64,000 nt of DNA from Bacteroidota bacterium (GTDB taxonomy: Bacteria; Bacteroidota; Bacteroidia; Bacteroidales; P3): NCBI GenBank assembly GCA_017860275.1, contig JAFNAQ010000001.1, positions 124,001-188,000 on the forward strand. The letters are read 5' to 3'. The notes beneath the pieces are model-generated. The model did no database searches. It had not been told where the DNA came from and worked only from the letters and a program-made list of their open reading frames with translations. The position numbers were made by a program, and so were the translations under genes. How positions within the stretch are numbered: position 1 is the stretch's first letter; every line of letters starts with the position of its first letter. Below, one piece after another: positions 8,923-18,133 of this stretch.

Positions 8923-11073
8923 ATGAGACCTAACTTCGCAAATATCGATTTCAAAGCCAACCAAGTAGGAAATAGCTTTGATGAATGGGCGAAACTTTCA
9001 GGAAAAGAGAAAAACTGGTTAACTCCAGAACAAATTCCTGTTAAGCCTATTTATACTCCACAAGATTTAGAAGGAATGGAACACCTAAATTACGCAGCTG
9101 GTGTTGCGCCATTTTTACGTGGACCATATTCCACAATGTATGTAATGAAACCATGGACTGTTCGCCAATATGCAGGTTTCTCTACAGCCGAAGAATCAAA
9201 TGCATTTTATAGAAGAAATATAGCTGCTGGTCAAAAAGGACTTTCTGTCGCTTTTGACCTAGCTACACATAGAGGATACGACTCAGACCATGATAGAGTT
9301 GTTGGAGATGTGGGTAAGGCTGGTGTTGCAGTTGACTCAATATTGGATATGAAGATATTATTTGACCAAATTCCATTGGACAAAATGTCGGTATCTATGA
9401 CAATGAATGGTGCTGTACTTCCTATTCTAGCTTTCTATATTATAGCAGCAGAAGAACAAGGAGTATCTATGGATAAACTATCAGGTACAATCCAAAACGA
9501 TATCTTAAAAGAGTTTATGGTTCGTAATACTTATATTTACCCACCAAAACCTTCAATGAAGATTATTGCAGATATATTTGAGTTTACTTCAAAGAATATG
9601 CCTAAGTTTAATTCAATTTCTATCTCAGGTTACCATATGCAAGAAGCTGGTGCAACATGTGATATTGAGATGGCTTACACATTGGCTGATGGAATGGAAT
9701 ATCTTCGTGCTGGTATTAATGCAGGAATGAGCATTGACTCGTTTGCCCCAAGACTTTCTTTTTTCTGGGCAATTGGCATGAATCACTTTATGGAGATTGC
9801 TAAGATGAGAGCTGCAAGAATGATATGGGCAAAACTTGTAAACCAATTCAACCCAAAGAATCCAAAATCTCTTGCTCTAAGAACACACTCTCAAACATCA
9901 GGTTGGTCATTAACAGAACAAGACCCATTCAATAATGTTGGAAGAACTTGTATCGAAGCATTGGCTGCCGGCCTTGGTCACACACAATCATTACACACAA
10001 ATGCACTTGATGAAGCAATTGCTTTACCAACAGATTTCTCAGCACGTATTGCTCGTAACACACAAATTTATCTACAAGAAGAAACTAATATTTGTCGTTC
10101 TGTAGACCCATGGGCAGGTTCTTATTATGTAGAAAGCCTAACACATGAAATAGCACACCGCGCATGGAAGCTTATCCAAGAAGTTGAAGAACTTGGTGGT
10201 ATGGCAGCAGCTATAGAAAGTGGAGTTCCAAAGATGAGAATCGAAGAAGCATCGGCAAGAAAACAAGCAAGAATTGATGCAGGAAGAGATACAATATTAG
10301 GAGTAAATAAATATCGTCTTGAAAAAGAGGACCCTATAGAAACTCTTGAGGTAGACAATACTGCTGTTCGTGAGGCTCAGCTTAAACGTTTAGCTGATTT
10401 AAAGGCTAATCGTAATGAAGAAGAAGTTCAAGCATCACTTGAAGCACTTTCTGAAGTTGCTCGCACAGGAAAAGGAAATCTATTAGAATATGCAATTGAC
10501 TGTGCAAGAAAACGTGCATCTCTTGGAGAGATTTCTTCAGCACTTGAAAAACATTACGGAAGATATAAAGCAAAAATCAATCTTATTTCAAACGTGTATT
10601 CATCAGAAACAAAAGATAACGAAAGCTTCAAAAAAGCTTGTGAGTTAGCAGATAAATTTGCAGAAATGGAAGGACGTCGTCCAAGAATCATGATAGCAAA
10701 GATGGGACAAGACGGACACGACAGAGGTGCAAAAGTTGTAGCAACAGGTTATGCAGACATTGGTTTTGACGTTGATATGGGACCATTATTCCAAACTCCA
10801 GCAGAATCGGCTAAGCAAGCTGTTGAAAACGATGTTCACGTTCTTGGAGTTTCTTCACTTGCAGCAGGACATAAGACTCTTGTTCCTCAAGTAATAGAAG
10901 AACTTAAAAAACTTGGACGAGAAGATATTATGGTAATTGTTGGTGGAGTTATTCCTCCTCAAGACTATGACTTCTTGTATAAGGCGGGTGCCGCAGCAAT
11001 ATTCGGACCTGGCTCAATCATATCTGAGTGTGCGATTAAGATGCTCAACATAATGATAGAAGCACAAAAATAA
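8923..11073 (+). CDS. mutB: Methylmalonyl-CoA mutase, large (catalytic) subunit
   Basis: 716 aa. An N-terminal TIM-barrel substrate domain (with [21 protein letters not shown] near residues 65-85 and [12 protein letters not shown] near 233) is followed by a C-terminal cobalamin-binding domain. That domain has DGHDRG (597-602, His599 being the lower axial ligand), SSLAAGH and GGVIPPQDY. The enzyme interconverts succinyl-CoA and methylmalonyl-CoA using adenosylcobalamin, as in propionate formation. No small-subunit gene is adjacent, unlike the usual mutA-mutB pair. The cofactor could come from the adenosyltransferase at 43499. A strong terminator follows. Confidence 0.96.
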   Translation: MRPNFANIDFKANQVGNSFDEWAKLSGKEKNWLTPEQIPVKPIYTPQDLEGMEHLNYAAGVAPFLRGPYSTMYVMKPWTVRQYAGFSTAEESNAFYRRNIAAGQKGLSVAFDLATHRGYDSDHDRVVGDVGKAGVAVDSILDMKILFDQIPLDKMSVSMTMNGAVLPILAFYIIAAEEQGVSMDKLSGTIQNDILKEFMVRNTYIYPPKPSMKIIADIFEFTSKNMPKFNSISISGYHMQEAGATCDIEMAYTLADGMEYLRAGINAGMSIDSFAPRLSFFWAIGMNHFMEIAKMRAARMIWAKLVNQFNPKNPKSLALRTHSQTSGWSLTEQDPFNNVGRTCIEALAAGLGHTQSLHTNALDEAIALPTDFSARIARNTQIYLQEETNICRSVDPWAGSYYVESLTHEIAHRAWKLIQEVEELGGMAAAIESGVPKMRIEEASARKQARIDAGRDTILGVNKYRLEKEDPIETLEVDNTAVREAQLKRLADLKANRNEEEVQASLEALSEVARTGKGNLLEYAIDCARKRASLGEISSALEKHYGRYKAKINLISNVYSSETKDNESFKKACELADKFAEMEGRRPRIMIAKMGQDGHDRGAKVVATGYADIGFDVDMGPLFQTPAESAKQAVENDVHVLGVSSLAAGHKTLVPQVIEELKKLGREDIMVIVGGVIPPQDYDFLYKAGAAAIFGPGSIISECAIKMLNIMIEAQK

Positions 11074-11086
11074 AAACAATATATTC

Positions 11087-11113
11087 AAGAGGTTACCACA
11101 TAGGTAACCTCTT
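11087..11113 (+). terminator. Rho-independent terminator after mutB
   Basis: An 11-bp perfect stem (AAGAGGTTACC / GGTAACCTCTT) with a 5-nt loop is followed by TATCATTTTAT. It starts 13 bp after the stop codon. Confidence 0.85.
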
Positions 11114-11149
11114 ATCATTTTATATATAAACATTTTAATTTAATTTTTT

Positions 11150-12565
11150 ATGGGTGGTTTTTTTGGTGTAATCAAACATTCAGAGTGTAAAACAGATTTA
11201 TTCTACGGCACAGACTATCAGTCACACATGGGGACTAGACGTGCAGGTATGGCAACATTAGATGAAAATAATGATATTGCTCGTTCAATCCATAGTTTGG
11301 AGAACGCTTACTTTAGAAATAAATTTGAGGATGAATTAGATAAATTCTCTGGCAAAAGTGGGATTGGTATTATCAGCGATACAGATCCTCAACCAATGGT
11401 TATGAAAACCAAGATTGGTAAGTACGCAATTTGTACTGTTGCTAAATTCAATAATATTGAAGAAGTAGAGGAGGAATTCCTTCAAAGTGGAGGTCACCTT
11501 TCTGAATTAAGCTCTGGAAAAACATCACCAACAGAATTAATTGGTTTATTAATATCTCAAGGAAAAGATTACGTTGATGGAATTGAGATAGCATACAAGA
11601 AAGTTAAGGGTTCATTCTCTGCATTATTACTTACAAAAGAAGGAATTATTGCTGCAAGAGATTATTATGGACGTACTCCTATCGTTGTTGGAAAACACAA
11701 TGATAGTGGATATGCAGTAACGAGTGAAAGCAGCGCATTCTCAAACCTAGGATACGAAGTAGAATACTTTTTAGGACCTGGTGAAATTTGTTTGATAAGT
11801 GCAGATGGAATTAAGCAACTAAGAAAACCTAATGACAAGATGCAAATATGCTCATTCCTTTGGGTCTATTATGGCTTCCCTGTTTCTGAATATGAAGGAA
11901 AGAACGTGGACAATGTTCGTCGTCGTCTTGGAAAGAATATGGCCGCTATTGATGATGTTGATGTTGAACTAGTATCCGGTATTCCTGATTCAGGAGTTGG
12001 AATGGCACTTGGCTATTCTGAAGACACAAAGATACCATATCGTAGAGCAATAACTAAATATACACCAACTTGGCCAAGAAGCTTTACTCCTGCAAACCAA
12101 GAAGTAAGAGACCTAGTTGCTAAGATGAAACTTATCCCTAACAAGAAGATGTTAAGCGGACGCAAGGTTCTATTTTGCGATGACTCAATAGTAAGAGGAA
12201 CACAGCTTAAGGATAATGTAGAGGTATTATATGAATACGGAGCAAAAGAAGTCCACATGAGAATCTCTTGCCCACCTTTAATATATGCATGCCCATTTAT
12301 TAATTTCTCAGCATCAAAATCAATTATGGAGCTTATCACAAGAAGAATAATAAAAGACTTTGAAGGAGATGACAACAAAAACGTAGAGCTTTATTCAACC
12401 TACGGAACAGAGCAATACAATAAAATGGTTGAAAAAATTCGTAACACCCTAAATATAACATCGCTTAAGTTTATAAGCGTAGAAGATCTTATCAGAGCAA
12501 TCGGATTACCAAAAGACCAAATCTGTACACACTGCTTCGATAACTCAAGCTACGGCCACGAATAA
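11150..12565 (+). CDS. PurF-like amidophosphoribosyltransferase homologue lacking the catalytic Cys
   Basis: 471 aa with an N-terminal Ntn-type glutaminase-like domain (about 1-230) and a C-terminal type I phosphoribosyltransferase domain. The latter keeps the PRPP loop CDDSIVRGT (Asp344-Asp345) and GIPDSG. Genuine PurF begins with Met-Cys, the processed Cys being the glutaminase nucleophile. Here the start is MGGFFGV, so the nucleophile is absent, although neighbouring features (GTRRAGMAT, ISDTDPQP) remain. I recall similar Bacteroidales proteins annotated as amidophosphoribosyltransferase. It may use ammonia, act as a different PRPP enzyme, or be regulatory. No other pur gene is nearby, and it is monocistronic between two terminators. 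Confidence 0.82.
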   Translation: MGGFFGVIKHSECKTDLFYGTDYQSHMGTRRAGMATLDENNDIARSIHSLENAYFRNKFEDELDKFSGKSGIGIISDTDPQPMVMKTKIGKYAICTVAKFNNIEEVEEEFLQSGGHLSELSSGKTSPTELIGLLISQGKDYVDGIEIAYKKVKGSFSALLLTKEGIIAARDYYGRTPIVVGKHNDSGYAVTSESSAFSNLGYEVEYFLGPGEICLISADGIKQLRKPNDKMQICSFLWVYYGFPVSEYEGKNVDNVRRRLGKNMAAIDDVDVELVSGIPDSGVGMALGYSEDTKIPYRRAITKYTPTWPRSFTPANQEVRDLVAKMKLIPNKKMLSGRKVLFCDDSIVRGTQLKDNVEVLYEYGAKEVHMRISCPPLIYACPFINFSASKSIMELITRRIIKDFEGDDNKNVELYSTYGTEQYNKMVEKIRNTLNITSLKFISVEDLIRAIGLPKDQICTHCFDNSSYGHE

Positions 12566-12595
12566 CCGGCAAACAAACTATCACAATATCATAAA

Positions 12596-12622
12596 AAAGG
12601 CTACTTCATCGAGGTAGCCTTT
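12596..12622. terminator. Bidirectional terminator between convergent genes
   Basis: A 9-bp stem (AAAGGCTAC / GTAGCCTTT, 12596-12604 and 12614-12622) is flanked by an A-run on the left and T-rich sequence on the right. It serves the PurF-like gene (plus) and the T9SS cargo gene (minus). Confidence 0.85.
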
Positions 12623-12633
12623 CTGTTATTCAA

Positions 12634-13896
12634 TTAATTCTTCACAATTTTTCTCGTATTCACCTTTTTTGCCGAAAAGATTTTTAAAAAGTATATGTCT
12701 TTTGGAAGACTTGATATATTAATATCCGAATTGAAAGCATTAATATTTTCCTCCATAATCTTTCTACCCAATATATTGTATATCTCAACCTTATCAATAT
12801 TCTCCGTACTTTCAATATTGACAATATCCTTGGTAGGGTTCGGGTATAATTTCAATCCGTCAATATCTTCAATAATATTATCCAAACCTACAGTTTTTTC
12901 TGAATAGTAATATTTTTTTGTAGAAGAATACCAAACAGTATCACCATCATAGCCAATATCTATTGACTCTCCCAGCATATATTTATCCATTTTCATTGAT
13001 CCAATTGACCAAATACTACTATTATAATCCACTGGCAACAGCAATTGAGATAGAGAATAATTTACATCATAATCAAATGTTATTTTTCTATATAATTCCA
13101 GAGAATTTGATATATTATCCAAACTATAAAACTCTCTCCAAAGCATTTCATCATTTTCTCCAAATGATTGCAAAACCTTTGATAACAGCGTAGTTTCACT
13201 ACCGGAAAGATCATAATACAAATATTGTAATAAATTATTATTTACATCATAAGAAAACTCAAGCCTTCCAACTTGAGATGAATCAGTCCCGGTAAAATAA
13301 TATACCATACACAAAATTATATTATTATTCGAATCGTAAGTATTGTATTCAGTATATTGCTTAAAATATTCATAACCTGTACTTAAATTTGCACCCCAAT
13401 ATTCTTGTCTAGTCATTATATTGTTAATATCATAAAAATAATTTATTCTATATAACACGTCATCGGTTGTATCTGCATAAGCCTCTAAGGTTAGATTACC
13501 ATTATCATCATATGCATAGCTATGTTCTCCCGATTTAATTAAGTGATGATTATCATCATAAAAAAGCTCTCTGTCTCCGATAAATTTAACATCACCATTT
13601 TGATCATATATCACTGTATCAAAACCAATATTTACATTCCTACTATATTCATCATATTTATACCTAGCAGTACTTATTCCATATTTACTTGAATCCGAAA
13701 CACTATCCAAGGATAATTTTGTAGACAATTTTAATACTGATTGGCTTTTAGTCTTTGAATAATTATCCACAAACTCCTTATAGTTATAGGAATTACTACG
13801 GATAATACTATACTTATCTACTTTTCTGTTATAAGATTGAGAAAATGCAATTGATGAAATTGATAATAGAACCAATAAGATTTGAAACTTTTTCAT
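12634..13896 (-). CDS. Secreted protein with T9SS type A sorting domain
   Basis: 420 aa. A signal peptide (residues 1-19, ending AFS before Q) precedes about 300 residues rich in short repeated Y-D / Y-x-Y-D motifs (YKYDEYSR, FYDDNHH, YAYDDNGNL, EFSYDVNNNL, TFDYDVNYSL). These resemble the spaced YD-type repeats of surface proteins. The last about 75 residues form a T9SS C-terminal domain (LYPNPTKD, then GRKIMEE, SSLPKDIYFLKI and a KIVKN end). The protein should cross the outer membrane through SprA and be surface-attached or released. The function is unknown. It is alone between the terminator at 12596 and a repeat. Confidence 0.8.
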   Translation of the reverse strand: MKKFQILLVLLSISSIAFSQSYNRKVDKYSIIRSNSYNYKEFVDNYSKTKSQSVLKLSTKLSLDSVSDSSKYGISTARYKYDEYSRNVNIGFDTVIYDQNGDVKFIGDRELFYDDNHHLIKSGEHSYAYDDNGNLTLEAYADTTDDVLYRINYFYDINNIMTRQEYWGANLSTGYEYFKQYTEYNTYDSNNNIILCMVYYFTGTDSSQVGRLEFSYDVNNNLLQYLYYDLSGSETTLLSKVLQSFGENDEMLWREFYSLDNISNSLELYRKITFDYDVNYSLSQLLLPVDYNSSIWSIGSMKMDKYMLGESIDIGYDGDTVWYSSTKKYYYSEKTVGLDNIIEDIDGLKLYPNPTKDIVNIESTENIDKVEIYNILGRKIMEENINAFNSDINISSLPKDIYFLKIFSAKKVNTRKIVKN

Positions 13897-14012
13897 GGTA
13901 TATGTTTAATTAATAACTAAATAAAAAATAAAAATATTTATCACTAAAACAAATAGAAAATATTTTTGTTCAATCCAAAATAAACTTTTTTTCATTCTAC
14001 AAACCATCCTCT

Positions 14013-14102
14013 GTCAAGCTGGATTTGCAATCCTGCTTAATATTATTATTAAGATTTATAATCTGACACATCACTTTTCACTCTTAGTTTTTAACTCTTC
14101 AT
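14013..14102. repeat. Dispersed 85-90 bp repeat, copy 1
   Basis: It begins GTCAAGCTGGATTTGCAATCC and shares almost every base with 15499-15584 up to TTTTAACTCTTCA. Differences are a few substitutions and an extra 6-7 bases near 14079. Its left end is an interrupted palindrome (14016-14038; GGATT-TGC-AATCC core). It directly follows the 3' end of the minus-strand gene 14117-14776. Confidence 0.85.
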
Positions 14103-14116
14103 TTAAAAGCATCCTT

Positions 14117-14776
14117 TTATTGTCCATTACTCTCTATTGTATCAAAAATAAATTCGTGAGTAATATTATCAATCGCCCATTTTGGCTTTTTACCATTAAG
14201 TATCTTTTGAAAGTCTGTGGTCCAGGTTCGTTTATTAATTTCTATTTCTTCTCCTTTTTTCCCATTATTGATTATTTTATTGTTTTTATAAATCAGTTCT
14301 CTAGATTTATGTATATATATCCTATTCAATTCAAAGAGCTTTGAGGAATCTAATTTAGAGTCCAACCTTACAAATTTGTACTCCAAATTATTATATAATA
14401 TATTGATTACTTTAACCTTAGACTTAATTTTTAAAGGCAAAATAACTGTATCAAAATGAACTAAACCATTCCCCATTATATTATTAAGGCCTTCTATACC
14501 TTCCATTATTTTTTTTCTTTCATGAGTATAACGTATCCTTTTGATAACATGCTTACTATATATTCTTATATAAATTTCTTTTGCGTTTTCTTTTTGTATT
14601 TCATATTTGAGAATATCATACTTTAATGCATTGATATTAACGCTCCATGGTTTTATAATTGATAATCCTACTTCCGGACTATTATTTATAGTCTTTAGTA
14701 CTATTGTATCACTCTGAGCAAAAATATTTTGACTTGAAATGATAAATATTAATATAATAAGATATTTAATGTTCAT
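14117..14776 (-). CDS. Hypothetical secreted protein
   Basis: 219 aa with a clear signal peptide (residues 1-20, ending IFAQ). The mature part is Lys/Ile-rich and mostly beta-predicted, with no motif I recognise and no sorting domain. It is probably periplasmic. The gene lies in an accessory stretch of orphan minus-strand genes and is followed by repeat copy 1. The coding frame is credible from the leader and length, but no function can be given. Confidence 0.6.
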   Translation of the reverse strand: MNIKYLIILIFIISSQNIFAQSDTIVLKTINNSPEVGLSIIKPWSVNINALKYDILKYEIQKENAKEIYIRIYSKHVIKRIRYTHERKKIMEGIEGLNNIMGNGLVHFDTVILPLKIKSKVKVINILYNNLEYKFVRLDSKLDSSKLFELNRIYIHKSRELIYKNNKIINNGKKGEEIEINKRTWTTDFQKILNGKKPKWAIDNITHEFIFDTIESNGQ

Positions 14777-14866
14777 GATAAGTAGTGCTGGTTTCTGGTT
14801 TTTTTAAATTTCTAAGTGATGAATCATAATACGTTGTTTTACTCTAAAACGAAGAGATATAATTCT

Positions 14867-15442
14867 CTAATCATCGATATCCTCGAATACTAATTTATTT
14901 TCTGTCTTACTTATTGATATACTTCTAAATATAGGGGCATAACCCTCTTTTTCACTTGGTTTAAAGTACTCCCTAACATATGAATCTTCTGTCTCGTAAT
15001 TATCCACAATCTTCGAATTTATAAGATCTTGTTCTTTAAGACTCATTTCTTGTATACGACAGGTTCTTGTATTGAAATTCTTTGAATTCCTAATATTCAT
15101 AATCGCTTTTTGTTTGTCACTATTGGATATTCGTAATGTAAAGGAATGATAATAGTCTCCAATTCCAAACATTGATTCATTTTCAATCAAATCAAAATTA
15201 TCTAATAGGATAATTCCTTGTTCATCAACCAAATCTTTTGCATCATTTTTTGTAAAAAGCCTATCCTCAAAAATAAATAATGAGGAAATTAGGATTATAC
15301 ATAAGCTATAGAATATAAGTATATATTTCGCTAATCTTGGGTAACCAAGTTTCTTTGGAACAATATATAGTAACAAACCTAATACTATTGGTAGAATAAT
15401 AAAAACAAAGGTTAATAATCCAGTTAACAAGATTGCATCCAT
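14867..15442 (-). CDS. Hypothetical membrane-anchored protein
   Basis: 191 aa. Two hydrophobic helices at the N-terminus (about 4-28 and 38-57, separated by a PKKLGYPRLAK loop) anchor a soluble C-terminal domain of about 130 residues, which is acidic at its end (FEDIDD). No known domain is recognisable. It lies between two other orphan genes of similar AT-rich composition, with about 90 bp to the downstream gene. Confidence 0.55.
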   Translation of the reverse strand: MDAILLTGLLTFVFIILPIVLGLLLYIVPKKLGYPRLAKYILIFYSLCIILISSLFIFEDRLFTKNDAKDLVDEQGIILLDNFDLIENESMFGIGDYYHSFTLRISNSDKQKAIMNIRNSKNFNTRTCRIQEMSLKEQDLINSKIVDNYETEDSYVREYFKPSEKEGYAPIFRSISISKTENKLVFEDIDD

Positions 15443-15498
15443 TCCAATTGTATATTTAGAATTTAATTAATAATTTACTCATATATAATAACAGCCCA

Positions 15499-15584
15499 GT
15501 CAAGCAGGATTTGCAATTCTGCTTAATACTATTATTAAGATTTATAATCTGACACATCACTTTTAGCTTTTAACTCTTCACTTA
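15499..15584. repeat. Dispersed 85-90 bp repeat, copy 2
   Basis: Second copy of the repeat at 14013. Its palindromic end reads AAGCAGGATTTGCAATTCTGC. It again lies just after the stop of a minus-strand orphan gene (15591-16097). Confidence 0.85.
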
Positions 15585-15590
15585 ATAAGG

Positions 15591-16097
15591 CTATTTCCCT
15601 CCGTTGGCTTTAGGCTCTTTCATTATTTCTTCAATGTTTAATTGATGCGAATCAGAAATAATGATATTGTCCTCAATAATATCAAGAGTTTTTTGAATGT
15701 ATTGTTTTGCTTCCTTGAAGCTGTATTGCGGATTCCTTCTAAAGAATTTTATCACTTCTTCAAGATCTTCCAACGAAGTTTTATTGTTGACAAATTTGAA
15801 CTTGCCATTTTCTACAAGTAAAAAATGCGTTGTTGTGCTTGTTACCCATGAATCTACTGTGAAAATGCCATATTTTTGATCGGAATACCTTTCTTCTGTC
15901 AGCAAGTCAAAAACAAATATGGCTATATCGTCTTTTTTATCCAAAGATTCTGCCTTTTTGTACGATTTATATACATAATCCTTATCCTTTTTGTTTTTTG
16001 GATTAAAGAGATGCTCCTCATCCTTGTATGCAGTTTGAGAAAACAAATACACAGGCAAAACAAATATTACCGCACTAATCAATAACCTAGTTTTCAT
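15591..16097 (-). CDS. Hypothetical secreted protein
   Basis: 168 aa from the ATG at 16097; the frame extends four codons further only through a GTG. A signal peptide (residues 1-20, ending LFSQ) is followed by a charged domain with Lys/Asp-rich helices and a short ending (KEPKANGGK). No known domain was recognised. It is the first gene of the orphan stretch 14117-16097 and borders the large gene-free region 16098-16900. Confidence 0.55.
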   Translation of the reverse strand: MKTRLLISAVIFVLPVYLFSQTAYKDEEHLFNPKNKKDKDYVYKSYKKAESLDKKDDIAIFVFDLLTEERYSDQKYGIFTVDSWVTSTTTHFLLVENGKFKFVNNKTSLEDLEEVIKFFRRNPQYSFKEAKQYIQKTLDIIEDNIIISDSHQLNIEEIMKEPKANGGK

Positions 16098-16847
16098 ATA
16101 CCTTTCCACTTAATTTTCGGCGAAGGTAGGAATATATTTTGAGATTATGTTTATTTTGGTGGAGAAAATTAACAATATTGTTTAAAAAGCATTGTTTTGC
16201 TAACATTATGCAAGTTTTGATGTTAAATGTTCTCAATTTTTTATTGAGGGTTTTAGGGGTTATAGGGACGGAATTTGCTGAGAGCTGTGGGAGTGAAGAA
16301 ATCTACACGTTAATTTCTCGTAATAAAATTACTAAATTGTGGGCGATTTTCATAGGAATTTGAGTTGTTTTTGAAAAGATGCTGATTTTTCGAAAAAAGA
16401 GCTTGATTTTTTGGAAAAAATCAGGGAGTTTCTTGGAAAAGTCGGCGAGTTTTTGGGAAAAGTCGGCGTAAAATTTTGAATAATCAGCTTAAAATCAGAA
16501 TAAAATCTTATTCTACAAAAATATATCCTTATTCTACGAAAATATAATAAGATTCTAGCGCACCAAAACAAGGATTCTGAGAACAAAAACGAAGATTTTT
16601 CGCACAAACACCATATTTTTATTTCTTAAATTTAACATGGGATTTATTTAATTACACGGTTATTGCATTAACTCTTACCTGACCTGATTAATAATAGTCA
16701 AAATACCTTCTTGAGAATACAACCCCCTCCTTCTTTTATTAATTATCCTTCCTAAAAATAAATTTATCTCTGAGAAAAAGTTCAAATATCTCTCGGAAAA
16801 ATTCGTAGTTGTGGCGTAAATATTTATCATTATCGCTCGCAAATAAA
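16098..16847. other. Gene-free region with degenerate short tandem repeats
   Basis: About 750 bp without a convincing gene. Between about 16365 and 16475 a unit near 20-22 bp recurs in degenerate form (variants of TTGGAAAAGTCGGCGAGTTT). At about 16500-16560 the block TTATTCTACAAAAATATA is repeated as TTATTCTACGAAAATATA. The open frame through this part (minus strand) encodes only F/S/K and R/I/Y-rich low complexity and is not called. Otherwise it is plain AT-rich sequence. Confidence 0.55.
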
Positions 16848-16879
16848 AAAGGCTGTTTCCGGTAAGGGAAACAGCCTTT
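16848..16879 (-). terminator. Rho-independent terminator after the PepC-like gene
   Basis: A 13-bp perfect stem (AAAGGCTGTTTCC / GGAAACAGCCTTT) with a 6-nt loop, then T-rich on the minus strand, 22 bp past the stop codon. Confidence 0.88.
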
Positions 16880-16900
16880 ATATTGATAATATCTATTGGA

Positions 16901-18100
16901 TTATAATCCTAATTTCGATTTGATGTTTGCTGGTATTGCTTTTTTGTTTACCATGTAGTCTATTGTTTTATAACGAACAAAGGCTTCTGATGCGTAGAAG
17001 TAACCATTGTATTTTCCTTCTGTTGACCAAGAGTTCTTAACCTTATAGAATTTGTTTCCATTTTGGTCCTTTGCTATACCTACTATAACCATTCCGTGAT
17101 CGTCTGTAGTGTTATAGTTATCATAAGCTTCTTGGCGCATTGCTTGTGTTATTGTTTTTTCTTTAGCTGTGCCATCAAAGCTGTACATTGCTGCTGCTTT
17201 TTCTGCTGCTGTAAGCTTTTCCCATTTATCTCTTTCTGTTCCACCAAGGTCTGATTTATCTTCAGCTGGAACTATTGCTACTCCATTTTTCCAAGAGAAT
17301 CCTTTTTCGCTTACGTCTGCTCCCCAACCTATTGTATATCCGTTATTGATTGCATTATCGATAACTTGCATCATCTCATCAATGTTTACATTGTAGATTG
17401 AGCTTAACATCCAGTTGTCTTGAACATCAAGGATAAATGGTTTGTAGAAAGGAACATGTGTAAAAGAACCTATTTCAACAAATTCATCCATGTTTAGTCC
17501 TAATGATGCTGCATAAGATTTAGGTGTATATTCTACTCCTTTGTATGTGAACTTTTCTGGCATTTTTCCAAAATAAGCATCTAAGATACCATTGAAGGCA
17601 GGCTTCCATGCTGTAGATAATGTTTTTTGTGATATAACTGCCTTGCAGAAAGCTTCCAAAACCTTATCAATTTCACCATGATTATGTTTTGTTTCACCAT
17701 AGTTTAGACCAGTATAAACTTCTTCTGGAACTATACCATATTTAGAAATCATTGCAGTTACATCGTGGAATCCACCACCTGCTGCAAATGTTGTACTTCC
17801 ATGTAAACGGATATAACGTTCAGCTTTTTCAAGGTATGCTGTACGTACTATCCACATTTCAGATAAATCATATTCTCCTTTACCTGCTTTTAAAAGTTCT
17901 GATTCAAGAAATCCTATTCCTGAAAAGCTCCAGCAAGTACCTGAACGTGATTGGTCTTTTGCTGATGTTGAAGCATTTTCCTTTACAATTGTAAATTCAT
18001 ATCCTTTTTTCTCCTCAGCCTTAGTTTCTTTCTTATCTTGAGCAAATGCTCCTCCACCTACCATAACTGCTAAAGCAAGTGTAATAATTGTTTTATTCAT
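16901..18100 (-). CDS. Secreted C1 papain-family peptidase (aminopeptidase C/bleomycin hydrolase-like)
   Basis: 399 aa. A signal peptide (residues 1-20, ending AFA before Q) precedes a papain-fold domain. The catalytic Cys is in SRSGTCWSFSG (Cys56), the His in DDHGMVIVGI and the Asn in KVKNSWSTEG. Spacing and motifs are those of the bleomycin-hydrolase/PepC group, but the leader shows export to the periplasm. Such secreted forms are common in Bacteroidales and act in peptide degradation. It lies 33 bp after dnaN on the same strand, so read-through from dnaN is possible. Confidence 0.88.
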   Translation of the reverse strand: MNKTIITLALAVMVGGGAFAQDKKETKAEEKKGYEFTIVKENASTSAKDQSRSGTCWSFSGIGFLESELLKAGKGEYDLSEMWIVRTAYLEKAERYIRLHGSTTFAAGGGFHDVTAMISKYGIVPEEVYTGLNYGETKHNHGEIDKVLEAFCKAVISQKTLSTAWKPAFNGILDAYFGKMPEKFTYKGVEYTPKSYAASLGLNMDEFVEIGSFTHVPFYKPFILDVQDNWMLSSIYNVNIDEMMQVIDNAINNGYTIGWGADVSEKGFSWKNGVAIVPAEDKSDLGGTERDKWEKLTAAEKAAAMYSFDGTAKEKTITQAMRQEAYDNYNTTDDHGMVIVGIAKDQNGNKFYKVKNSWSTEGKYNGYFYASEAFVRYKTIDYMVNKKAIPANIKSKLGL

Positions 18101-18133
18101 ATTGTATTTTATTGATTTAATAATAATCGTTAA

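Noticed and set aside
12634-13896. RHS/YD-repeat toxin
   Set aside because: Y-D motifs recur, but there is no RHS core, shell or toxin end, and the C-terminus is a T9SS sorting domain.
16139-16363. 74-codon plus-strand frame
   Set aside because: Short, with no recognisable motif or promoter; more likely chance in AT-rich intergenic DNA.
16360-16600. CRISPR array
   Set aside because: Repeat units are degenerate and contiguous, without uniform spacers, and no cas gene is near.
16350-16607. 85-codon minus-strand frame in the gene-free region
   Set aside because: Encodes only low-complexity F/S/K and R/I/Y runs that arise from the short tandem repeats. It has no leader and no family.
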